Under the pieces are notes generated by a model. It was not told the DNA's origin and did not search any database. It saw only the letters and a list, made by a program, of their open reading frames with translations. A DNA stretch of 6,720 bases from assembly GCA_029776735.1 (NCBI GenBank), contig JAKOUL010000139.1, positions 1-6,720 of the forward strand, in the 5' to 3' direction. Source of the stretch: Dictyoglomota bacterium (GTDB lineage: Bacteria; Dictyoglomota; Dictyoglomia; Dictyoglomales; Dictyoglomaceae). Both the position numbers and the translations under genes were made by a program. Of the stretch, positions 1 through 6,364 are shown piece by piece; position 1 is the stretch's first letter, and the number at the start of each line of letters is the position of its first letter.

Positions 1-115
1 CTCTTACATTCTCTATAGGTAAATACTTTTTTGTACCATCTGAAGTTTCAAAGTAGATGGTATTATGTTTTCTTTTTATCTCTCCACTTGTAAAAATATA
101 TATACTTTCACTCAT
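1..115 (-). CDS. cas1: Cas1, N-terminal fragment (type I-B adaptation integrase), cut by the left window edge
   Basis: Only the first 38 codons are in the window; the frame is open to base 1. The visible protein starts MSESIYIFTSGEIKRK and continues through a KYLPIENVR segment. This resembles the N-terminal beta-rich domain of Cas1 from type I-B loci, where a short strand (SIYIF), a 'G-E-(L/I)-K-R-K' turn and a 'K-(Y)-(I/L)-P-(I/V)-E-N' strand are typical. Cas1 forms the Cas1-Cas2 integrase that inserts new spacers into the CRISPR array. The catalytic Glu/His/Asp residues lie in the C-terminal domain, outside the window, so activity cannot be judged. The ATG overlaps the cas4 stop as ATGA, and an AAGGAG lies 11 nt upstream inside cas4, so translation is probably coupled to cas4. 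Identification rests on a short fragment plus its expected place directly after cas4. Confidence 0.9.
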   Translation of the reverse strand, partial: MSESIYIFTSGEIKRKHNTIYFETSDGTKKYLPIENVR

Positions 116-600
116 GACCAGCAAAACTCCTTATAAGCACAGTGGGTACAATAAGGTATCTTTGTCCTTGGAGGAGGTATTTCTTGTTCTATAATTTCTT
201 GGATTTTGTTCGTTATTTCTACTATCTCTTTTTCATTTTCCTCATTTAATTCTACATAAATTCTTCTTTTTTCCTTTGGAAAGAGAAGCACTCCAGTTGC
301 ATTTATGCCATAGTTTTTTAGATTATATAGATAAAATACAAGCTGTAATTGGGCACTATCTTTAGCCTTTGAGCTCTTTTTAATTTCTCCTACAAGGAGA
401 GTTTTATTTTCAGTTTTTATTAAATCAATCATCATATTTTCTAAGCTTATCTTTTTTCTTTCTTCATCATAGCTATCTTCATCTATTAATCTTCCAATTT
501 CAAGGTATGGATGGTCTTGATCAGGTATTACCTGATGAGCCATAAGCCATGCCTGTCTTTCACATATAAGAAAACTTTCCACTAAAGACCCTGTAATCAT
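112..600 (-). CDS. cas4: Cas4, RecB-like exonuclease with 4Fe-4S cluster (CRISPR adaptation)
   Basis: A 162-residue protein, the usual length for compact type I Cas4. It has the expected split cysteine set for a 4Fe-4S cluster: Cys13 near the N-terminus, and Cys151, Cys154 and Cys160 at the C-terminus (CTHCAYKEFC). RecB-family nuclease elements are visible: Asp59 (MMIDLI), Glu72-x-Lys74 (VGEIKKSS) and a QLQLVFYLY segment (residues 84-92). By family knowledge, Cas4 works with Cas1-Cas2 to trim prespacers and choose those with a correct PAM. One oddity is the motif EIGRLIDEDSY, where related I-B proteins usually have His at the Asp40 position. The start ATG lies 1 nt after the cas3 stop. It has only a GGTGAT directly against it, so re-initiation after cas3 is likely. 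The start MITGSLVESF agrees with family N-termini. Its stop overlaps the cas1 start. Confidence 0.95.
   Translation of the reverse strand: MITGSLVESFLICERQAWLMAHQVIPDQDHPYLEIGRLIDEDSYDEERKKISLENMMIDLIKTENKTLLVGEIKKSSKAKDSAQLQLVFYLYNLKNYGINATGVLLFPKEKRRIYVELNEENEKEIVEITNKIQEIIEQEIPPPRTKIPYCTHCAYKEFCWS
127..132 (-). promoter_or_regulatory. Ribosome binding site for cas1, inside cas4
   Basis: AAGGAG read on the minus strand, 11 nt before the cas1 ATG at 113-115. It lies within the last codons of cas4. The spacing is slightly long but usable, and the ATGA overlap offers translational coupling as well. Confidence 0.6.
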
Positions 601-601
601 A

Positions 602-2965
602 TCACCACAAAATTAGTTGGGTTTTGGTTTTATAGCCTGTCACAGGATTATAAAAATCATTTAAGGACCCAGAACTTACATATCCAAGCCCACCTTCTAA
701 GGGAGGAAGATTTTCTATATTTTTGGGTACAGAGATCACATATTTGTAGAAGTTTCCCTTCATTTTTTGAAATTCCAATCTTCTTTCAAAAGTATCTTTT
801 ATCTCCTTTATATCCATATATTTCCTCCATAAATCTTTAGCTTCTTCATTAATTTCTACGAATACATCTATTTGTGGTTGCTCCTTTTCTATTAATTGGA
901 AGTCTTCAATACTCTTTTCTTCGTTTTCTCCATATCCCCCATATTTTAATCCATATATAGCTTCCATTAAGTTCCTGGATATGTCTTGAGATTTTTTTTC
1001 TTTTAGCTCTCGGAAGTACTTATAGATAAATTCTAAAAATTTAATTTCCTTTATGGATTCTTCATTTTTTAAGATTTTTTCTGTGGCATTTAGGAGTATT
1101 TTGTCATAAATATACGAAGTAAATCTATGACTTTTTTCTGTTTTACCATCTATTAATGAATAAATATATACCTCTCCTAAATCTTTTCTCCAGTTTCTAT
1201 TGCATCTTCCTGCGGACTGATTTATGGAATCAAGGGGGGATATATCTCTATACACCACATCAAAATCTATATCTACGCCTGCTTCTACTAACTGGGTGCT
1301 TACTGCTATCCTTGCACGATTTTCTTTAATATCTCTTATTCTTTGAAGTCTTTCGTATGGGATTACATGACTTGAGAGGAAGATTATTTCCTCATTGAGT
1401 TTTTCTCTAAGTAGGTTATAAAGTTGCTTGGCTTCATTTATAGTATTAACAATGAAAAGATAACTTTTATCTTTTTGGATATTTAAATCTTCTATAAATT
1501 CCTCTAAGGTTAGATTTTCTGATATATGAGGTCTTAGAACTGTCCTATTTAATTGTACAAAATATTCTTCTGCATTTACTAATTCTAATCCTTCTTCCTT
1601 TTTAAATATTAAAGGCTGTGTAGCTGTAGAGAAAATAATATAGCAGTTGAATTTTTCTACTAATTCTTTAAGAATTCCTTTTAATAAATCCCAATATTTT
1701 ATAGGTATTGACTGTACTTCATCTAAGATAATGATGCTGTTTGCTATCCTATGAAATTTTCTTAAGAAGCGGTTTTGATTAGATATTAGGGTATGGAAAA
1801 ATTGGACGAATGTGGTAATTATTATTTCTGAGTTCCAGCCTTCTGTCATTATCTTTGCTTGATCAGGTTCAAATTCTTTTTCATCTTGCTTGTAATAAAC
1901 ATCCCCCAGATGATGATGTTTAAGTAATATGGAGGAATCAGTAGGAATATTATTCTTTTTAAGTACATTCTCTATAACCTCTGCGTTTTGATCTATAATG
2001 CTTAAGAAAGGTAATGAGTATATTATTCTTGGGGTAAAACCTTTCCTATTTTTGATTTCTTCTCTAAGTTTTAGGGCAAAAGCAAAAGAAGTAAATGTTT
2101 TTCCAAGTCCTGTAGGTAGAGTCAAAAAGTATATTCTTTGATCCAGATCAATCTTCTTACTTAATGCCTCTTGATATGCCTTTTCTCTAAGTTCATTTAT
2201 AGGCTTTTTCTCTGGATTCAATGTCTTTTTAAAATTATCTACCACAATATAAGAGATCTCTATAGAAGTTCTTTGGGGTTTTCCTACAGTAACCTCACTT
2301 TTATCTGCATCTATTAATATAGAGAAACTGAGATTGTTTATAAGGTAAAAGATAAAATTTTTTTCATGCTTTAGCTTTTTAAGTTTTAATCTATCTAATT
2401 TGATTTCCTTTATAGAATTTTCTACTATTCCTTGTAGATTATTGACATCTAAACCAAGCTCATAAAGATTGAGCTTTTCGGTAAGTATGCTAAATTTTTC
2501 TTTATCTATACTTTCTATCTGTTTTTTTAGAATATCTGCTTCTTCTTCCGAAAAACTAAGCTCTGATAAAATTTCTGAAAAATTTCCATGGTGTCTTTTT
2601 ACTATGAGATAGGATGAGATAGGGATAAATGTTTTAAGAGGTTCTGATATATTCTCTTCTTTAAAGGCTTTTTTAGTTAAATAATAGGTAAAAAGGGAGG
2701 AGAGGAGAGAGTGCCTTACCTCTTTACCTCCCTTTTTACCTTCTGAAAGAAGATAATCTTGGAAAAATTTTGTTGATTTACCCAGATCATGAGAGAGGGA
2801 ACTTATCGTAATAATTCTTTCTAATTGTTCCTTAGTTAGAGGTATTTTTTCAATATTTACTTCTTCTAAGTATGATATGGCAATATTTTCCACATTCTTT
2901 AGATGATCTTCTAAATATTTGTTTGGATGAGAATATAAATTAGAAGAAGAGTACATTTTCTCCAT
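602..2965 (-). CDS. cas3: Cas3, HD nuclease-helicase fusion (type I interference effector)
   Basis: A 787-residue protein carrying both Cas3 activities. The N-terminal HD domain shows His13/His21, the HD pair His59-Asp60 (SLSHDLGKS), His85 (RHSLL), His125-His126 (KRHHGN) and Asp219/Asp221 (LIDADKSE). The superfamily 2 helicase follows: Walker A LPTGLGKT (283-290), the DEAD-type box as DEVQ (415-418), motif III STAT (446-449), an STQLVEAGVDIDFD segment (556-569) and motif VI QSAGRCNR (583-590). No catalytic motif appears lost, so the protein looks functional. By family knowledge, it is recruited by target-bound Cascade and then nicks, unwinds and degrades DNA 3' to 5'. The first 26 nt overlap the end of cas5. 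The ATG at 2963-2965 was preferred over the Met4 ATG because GGAG lies 8 nt upstream of it. cas4 follows after 1 nt. Confidence 0.98.
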   Translation of the reverse strand: MEKMYSSSNLYSHPNKYLEDHLKNVENIAISYLEEVNIEKIPLTKEQLERIITISSLSHDLGKSTKFFQDYLLSEGKKGGKEVRHSLLSSLFTYYLTKKAFKEENISEPLKTFIPISSYLIVKRHHGNFSEILSELSFSEEEADILKKQIESIDKEKFSILTEKLNLYELGLDVNNLQGIVENSIKEIKLDRLKLKKLKHEKNFIFYLINNLSFSILIDADKSEVTVGKPQRTSIEISYIVVDNFKKTLNPEKKPINELREKAYQEALSKKIDLDQRIYFLTLPTGLGKTFTSFAFALKLREEIKNRKGFTPRIIYSLPFLSIIDQNAEVIENVLKKNNIPTDSSILLKHHHLGDVYYKQDEKEFEPDQAKIMTEGWNSEIIITTFVQFFHTLISNQNRFLRKFHRIANSIIILDEVQSIPIKYWDLLKGILKELVEKFNCYIIFSTATQPLIFKKEEGLELVNAEEYFVQLNRTVLRPHISENLTLEEFIEDLNIQKDKSYLFIVNTINEAKQLYNLLREKLNEEIIFLSSHVIPYERLQRIRDIKENRARIAVSTQLVEAGVDIDFDVVYRDISPLDSINQSAGRCNRNWRKDLGEVYIYSLIDGKTEKSHRFTSYIYDKILLNATEKILKNEESIKEIKFLEFIYKYFRELKEKKSQDISRNLMEAIYGLKYGGYGENEEKSIEDFQLIEKEQPQIDVFVEINEEAKDLWRKYMDIKEIKDTFERRLEFQKMKGNFYKYVISVPKNIENLPPLEGGLGYVSSGSLNDFYNPVTGYKTKTQLILW

Positions 2966-3656
2966 CTTCCCCTCTCCAGTATTTATCTACTTCTACTCTT
3001 ATTGATTTCCCATGATTTTCAAATATCACATCTTCGTATTTTTTTACTATTCTTTCTGGGCTCATATAAAGAGGAATTCTTTCACGAAAATAATTTTTCC
3101 CTTCCTCAAAGATTATTCTATTATTCTTAACTTGTGAAACAGATACTACTGAAGATATATACACCTCTTCTTTCTCTCTCTCTTCAAATTCTGATTCTTT
3201 AATAAATTGGAAATTTCCAAGGAGTTCTGAGAGTCCCAAAGAAAGCGTAAAGAAAGTTTTATGCTCCTGAATATTCTCTGATAGTTTTTTAAAAAGTTCC
3301 TCATCTTTGTGGTGAAAATATATTCTATATCTTGCATCCTTTATAAATTCCATTTTTACTTGAGTTCTTGCCTCATGACCTTTGTTTTTTGTTGGAATCC
3401 AATAGTTCCCCTTGGTATTGATGAGATTCATACCTAATCTTAATTTTCTTATAGGATTTATAATCTGCAGTCCTATTTTACAATTTTCAGGAGAAAAAAC
3501 TTCTAAATATTCAGATTTGTCAATTCCTATTATTGCTCCTAACATACCTGCAATAGTAGTAGGTGGAGGAAAAGCAAAGGACAAAGGAGAAGATGTAGTG
3601 TAAAATCTTCTAAAATGGGCAAGATCTCCAAAAATGTCAAAAGCAATTACTCTCAT
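2940..3656 (-). CDS. cas5: Cas5 (type I-B, Cas5h/Cas5t-like Cascade subunit)
   Basis: A 238-residue RAMP-fold protein. The N-terminus MRVIAFDIFGDLAHFRRFYT, followed by a Ser-Pro-Leu-Ser-Phe-(x)2-Pro-Pro-Pro-Thr segment and the GMLGAIIGI helix (residues 37-45), is the standard Cas5 signature: a first beta strand, then the 'P-P-T-x-(I/V)-x-G-(M/L)-(L/I)-G-A' motif. By family knowledge, Cas5 binds the 5' handle of the crRNA, caps the Cas7 backbone and contacts Cas8b. In this I-B arrangement Cas6 is a separate gene, so Cas5 need not be the processing nuclease, unlike the type I-C Cas5d. The start is fixed by an in-frame TGA directly upstream of the ATG and by AGGAG 9 nt away that overlaps the cas7 TAG. 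The 3' end overlaps cas3 by 26 nt. Confidence 0.95.
   Translation of the reverse strand: MRVIAFDIFGDLAHFRRFYTTSSPLSFAFPPPTTIAGMLGAIIGIDKSEYLEVFSPENCKIGLQIINPIRKLRLGMNLINTKGNYWIPTKNKGHEARTQVKMEFIKDARYRIYFHHKDEELFKKLSENIQEHKTFFTLSLGLSELLGNFQFIKESEFEEREKEEVYISSVVSVSQVKNNRIIFEEGKNYFRERIPLYMSPERIVKKYEDVIFENHGKSIRVEVDKYWRGEDGENVLFF
2974..2977 (-). promoter_or_regulatory. Ribosome binding site for cas3, inside cas5
   Basis: GGAG followed by AGGGGAAG and then the ATG at 2963-2965 on the minus strand, an 8-nt spacing. It is embedded in the 3' end of cas5. It favours the first Met over the alternative Met three codons later, whose nearest GGAG is only 3 nt away. Confidence 0.6.
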
Positions 3657-3665
3657 TCACATCAT

Positions 3666-3670
3666 CTCCT
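3666..3670 (-). promoter_or_regulatory. Ribosome binding site for cas5, overlapping the cas7 stop codon
   Basis: Minus-strand AGGAG, 9 nt before the cas5 ATG at 3654-3656. Its first bases are shared with the cas7 TAG stop (TAGGAG), so ribosomes finishing cas7 end on the cas5 start signal. ATGATGTGA between the two is a two-codon frame abutting the ribosome binding site and is unlikely to matter. Confidence 0.7.
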
Positions 3671-4580
3671 AAAAGTTAAGTTCTTCTAAAGGTATATCTC
3701 TAACTATTTCCTGAATATGTATATCTCTCCCATCTCTTACCAGTGTTAATCTTTCATCTTTCATATATCTTATCTTTTCTATCTTTTCGTTATTTTCTTC
3801 TAAAGCCTTTGAAAGTTCTGATACATCAATTTTTACCTCAGAGACATTTCTTATTTTTTCATCTTCCACATCTGATATTAATTTGATTCTTTTATCAAGC
3901 TCTCCTATATAGAAATAGGAATCAGGTTTATGAACTACTTGAAGGAGAAGTCTTGGCATCTGTCCAAATTTAGAGCCTGAGATAAGATCTTTAGTTCCAT
4001 GCCACATAGCTTCAAGCATTAAATCTACATCCTCTTCAGTAAGAGGAATATCTTGGACTTTTGCAGCATTTTCGTTTACTATCCCATAAAAACCTATTAG
4101 AGAGTATGGAAGGATATATTTTTCTGTAAAAGTTCCCTGAGCTTTTCCTGCCGCTGATGGCATTACTGTAGTGCCCTTTATATAAGTTAAATCTACTTTA
4201 TGAAGAGATCTACCAAACTTGAATTGCACAGGTCCTGTTAAGACCATAGTCTTTTTTTCCACAGCAGTTGTAGCTCCAAAAAGCCTAATATCTATGCACT
4301 TTCCTATTAATTCTGCAGTGTCTTTAAATTCTCCAAGTCTTTTCTCCTTAGTTTTTAGTTCTCCATTTTCTTCTCGTATTTCTCTTATAAATACTTCTTG
4401 ACCTTTATATTCGTAGAGATAATCTCTTATAGTTCTCTTTAGTCTTACATCTGTTACTATATTTACTCCTGTCTCTTCGTCTATTCTCGGTTTATTTTCA
4501 TCCACAGGGTCACCATTGGGATTTGCATCGGTAACATCATAGAGAAATAAAATTTCAGACCTATTTCTTAACTCAGCCAT
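3669..4580 (-). CDS. cas7: Cas7 (Csh2 family), Cascade backbone subunit
   Basis: A 303-residue protein of the Csh2/Csd2-like Cas7 family. Hallmarks are the opening ILFLYDVTDANPNGDP (residues 10-25), DVRLKRTIRDY (44-54), IRLFGATTAVEKK (98-110) followed by TGPVQFKFGRSLH (115-127), and a central ILPYSLIGFYGIVNENAA segment. By family knowledge, six or so copies polymerise along the crRNA spacer and form the Cascade filament. The length is normal and no truncation is apparent. The gene sits between cas8b and cas5, the canonical I-B position. Unlike most other junctions here, its start is separated from the preceding stop by a 26-nt gap. It also has a strong ribosome binding site of its own, consistent with the need for many copies per complex (inference). 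Confidence 0.97.
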   Translation of the reverse strand: MAELRNRSEILFLYDVTDANPNGDPVDENKPRIDEETGVNIVTDVRLKRTIRDYLYEYKGQEVFIREIREENGELKTKEKRLGEFKDTAELIGKCIDIRLFGATTAVEKKTMVLTGPVQFKFGRSLHKVDLTYIKGTTVMPSAAGKAQGTFTEKYILPYSLIGFYGIVNENAAKVQDIPLTEEDVDLMLEAMWHGTKDLISGSKFGQMPRLLLQVVHKPDSYFYIGELDKRIKLISDVEDEKIRNVSEVKIDVSELSKALEENNEKIEKIRYMKDERLTLVRDGRDIHIQEIVRDIPLEELNF

Positions 4581-4588
4581 CTTTTTTA

Positions 4589-4597
4589 ACCTCCTTT
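4589..4597 (-). promoter_or_regulatory. Strong ribosome binding site for cas7
   Basis: Minus-strand AAAGGAGGT, with GGAGG 9 nt before the cas7 ATG at 4578-4580. It lies in the 26-nt gap after the cas8b stop, the longest non-coding stretch in the window. The match to the usual bacterial 16S tail is 8 nt (AAGGAGGT). Confidence 0.8.
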
Positions 4598-4606
4598 ATA
4601 ATTTTT

Positions 4607-5011
4607 TTATTCTTGAGCTTGGGAAGAAGGATAAATATATGGGATTAATTCTTTATAAAGATTCATCCCACAAGTAAAGTAAAAGTTAAGCTCATCGTTA
4701 GAAAGCTTCCAATTGTCTCCAGAAAGAAGAAGATAATAAGACGATTCTTCTGCTAATATTTGTTTTCCCTTATCAAAAGAATCATACTCTTGGAACTTAT
4801 TTACTACCTTTGGTAGTAGTCCCTTGAAGTCTTTTTCTTCCATTTTCAGTCCTTTTAGTTGCTTCATGAATGGAGTACTTCCTCTTTGAGAATATTGGGT
4901 ATTTAACAACATTTGAGTAAGAGCTCCGAGAAGAAAGAGACCACGTTTTACTGGATGATCAAAAGAAGGAGAGAATTTCTTAAAAACTGGATCAAATAGC
5001 CGTTCCTCCAT
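4607..5011 (-). CDS. cas11b: Probable Cas11b small subunit, translated from an internal start within cas8b
   Basis: This nested frame shares the cas8b reading frame and stop. It begins at ATG 5009-5011 (Met452 of Cas8b, MEERLFDPVFKK) and gives 134 residues. Seen directly: a 9-nt match to the usual anti-Shine-Dalgarno (GGAGGTGAT, 5016-5024) with 8 nt between GGAGG and the ATG. The signal falls on two consecutive GTG valine codons in an AT-rich gene; the few other Val codons I checked nearby were GTA or GTT. Known: type I-B, I-C and I-D systems have been shown to make Cas11 from an internal start in the cas8 or cas10d gene. Several copies line the Cascade belly and stabilise the non-target strand. 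The predicted protein is largely helical and of the right size. Inference: this is the small subunit, otherwise absent from the operon. The upstream ATG at 5015-5017 is too close to the ribosome binding site. Confidence 0.78.
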   Translation of the reverse strand: MEERLFDPVFKKFSPSFDHPVKRGLFLLGALTQMLLNTQYSQRGSTPFMKQLKGLKMEEKDFKGLLPKVVNKFQEYDSFDKGKQILAEESSYYLLLSGDNWKLSNDELNFYFTCGMNLYKELIPYIYPSSQAQE

Positions 5012-6364
5012 ATCCATCACCTCCACATTTATAAGATTTAGTTTTAATAAAAAGAGAAAAGAAGAGATAGCATCGGTTACTGTTTGTGGGAAATACTCAT
5101 CTCTGGCAAACTGAGTTCTTATTCTTTTTATAAGAAACTGGATAATAAAATCTTTCTCAATAGGTCTTTCTTTGAAAATTCTATCCATTACTTCTAAGAA
5201 GTAGTTTACAAGGTCAAACTCTCTTTTATCAGGATCCGATTTAGAGAAGAAGGTCCTAAGATTTCTGAAGGTAAAATTCATATCAAAAATTTTATCTACC
5301 TCTTCTTTTACATTGAAGATTCTTCTTAGTCTTGATGGAAATACATCTTCAATAAGGGCAAGGATTTTTTCGGCGCTCTGTTTCCGCTCTAAAAATAAAA
5401 AATTTAGTGTCAAATAATCTTCTGCAGAGGATAAAAACATAAGTATATCTTCCTCATCGCCTAAATATCTTTTTGAGGTATCTTTTCTTAAAGAGATGAG
5501 TTTTGGTGTGTCAAATAAGATATTATATATCTCCTCTTTAACGAATTCTTTTCCTAAAAGGAATTTAGGGATAAGTTGGTAGGAGATTCCTGCCATTTTG
5601 AAGGTAAGATTTGTTTCTATATATTCTTTTCCTTTTTCTAAGCTTCTTCTACAATCAGAACATATAGGGAAATTCTTCCATGCTTCTTTTTCTTCAAATC
5701 CCCCTGCAATAAATCCTGGTTTATCTATGGTAAAGAAAGTGTATACTCCATCACCTGTAGATACATCTTTTTCTTCATGGCATATGGAGCAAACTCCTAT
5801 GTTGCTTCCCTTTCTACCTTCATTTATCTTTACTAATTCTTCTAATGCTTTAATAAATATCTCTTTATCTCCTATATACTCTATTTTCCCATCTTTTATA
5901 AATTTTAGTGTTATAAATATTCCTTCTTTTCTTGGAATTTCCTTTCTTAGACTCTCAAATTCGCTAATTATATCCTCTTGATTTTCTATAAGTTGAGAAT
6001 GAACCTTCTTAAGGAAAGATTCATCTTCCTCGCTAAGTTTTAATTTCTTGGGGGCCTCTTCAAACCATTTGAGTATTTTTATAGGGAAGGTTTTTTCTTT
6101 GAATTCTGTTACTTTAGCAGACGGGGAAAAATTATATGAATTTGCAGGTCCACTTCTGTAAAGATACCTTACTTTTTTGGATGAATCATATTCTTCGTTT
6201 TCTAATCCCATGTAAATTATTTCCCCATCTTTTTCTTCAAAAACAATGCAGAATACATTTTTATAATTCCCATTTGCATTGGGATCTTCCAGAAGAGATT
6301 CAATAGGATGAGACACTTCTTTTTTTAAGACGATGTCTCCAATCTCTTTTACACTCTCAAGCAT
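4607..6364 (-). CDS. cas8b: Cas8b (Csh1/TM1802 family), large Cascade subunit
   Basis: The start chosen is the ATG at 6362-6364, giving 585 residues beginning MLESVKEIGDIVLKK. AAGGAGGAGG lies just upstream and the overlap with cas6 is only 8 nt. A longer frame opening at 6442 would add 26 residues lying entirely over the cas6 C-terminus and is unlikely. The protein has a zinc-ribbon-like set Cys192-x2-Cys195 (VCSICHE) and Cys235-x2-Cys238 (ICSDCRR), typical of Csh1/TM1802 proteins. The remainder is mostly charged and helical. By family knowledge, Cas8b recognises the PAM and helps recruit Cas3. The C-terminal 134 residues match the small-subunit region and appear to have their own internal start (see the nested entry). 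The assignment combines the cysteine pattern, the size and the position between cas6 and cas7; overall sequence conservation in Cas8b is low. Confidence 0.93.
   Translation of the reverse strand: MLESVKEIGDIVLKKEVSHPIESLLEDPNANGNYKNVFCIVFEEKDGEIIYMGLENEEYDSSKKVRYLYRSGPANSYNFSPSAKVTEFKEKTFPIKILKWFEEAPKKLKLSEEDESFLKKVHSQLIENQEDIISEFESLRKEIPRKEGIFITLKFIKDGKIEYIGDKEIFIKALEELVKINEGRKGSNIGVCSICHEEKDVSTGDGVYTFFTIDKPGFIAGGFEEKEAWKNFPICSDCRRSLEKGKEYIETNLTFKMAGISYQLIPKFLLGKEFVKEEIYNILFDTPKLISLRKDTSKRYLGDEEDILMFLSSAEDYLTLNFLFLERKQSAEKILALIEDVFPSRLRRIFNVKEEVDKIFDMNFTFRNLRTFFSKSDPDKREFDLVNYFLEVMDRIFKERPIEKDFIIQFLIKRIRTQFARDEYFPQTVTDAISSFLFLLKLNLINVEVMDMEERLFDPVFKKFSPSFDHPVKRGLFLLGALTQMLLNTQYSQRGSTPFMKQLKGLKMEEKDFKGLLPKVVNKFQEYDSFDKGKQILAEESSYYLLLSGDNWKLSNDELNFYFTCGMNLYKELIPYIYPSSQAQE
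5016..5024 (-). promoter_or_regulatory. Internal ribosome binding site for cas11b within cas8b
   Basis: Minus-strand GGAGGTGAT, the longest match to the standard bacterial 16S rRNA 3' tail that I found in the window. It is placed 8 nt (from GGAGG) before the in-frame ATG at 5009-5011. It overlaps the codons for Glu-Val-Met of the VEVMDM segment of Cas8b. Confidence 0.78.

Noticed and set aside
602..828. Internal start in cas3: GGAGG 6 nt before an in-frame ATG at 815-817 (Met717)
   Set aside because: The site follows from the codons for Trp-Arg-Lys, and the product would be a 71-residue Cas3 tail with no known role. It was kept out as probable chance, and it shows that such sites alone are not proof, which tempers the cas11b call.
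3146..3337. Minus-strand 63-codon frame inside cas5 in another frame
   Set aside because: It lies entirely inside cas5, shows no domain and gives no reason to prefer it.
3412..3603. Plus-strand open frame opposite the start of cas5
   Set aside because: It is a shadow of the well-supported cas5 coding strand, with no recognisable product.
4219..4401. Plus-strand 60-codon frame opposite cas7
   Set aside because: It is antisense to the conserved Cas7 motifs and is a shadow frame.
5598..5981. Plus-strand open frame of 127 codons opposite cas8b
   Set aside because: It is antisense to a conserved gene including its zinc motif, and its Phe/Ser/Ile-rich content is what a reverse reading of a Lys/Glu-rich AT-rich gene gives.
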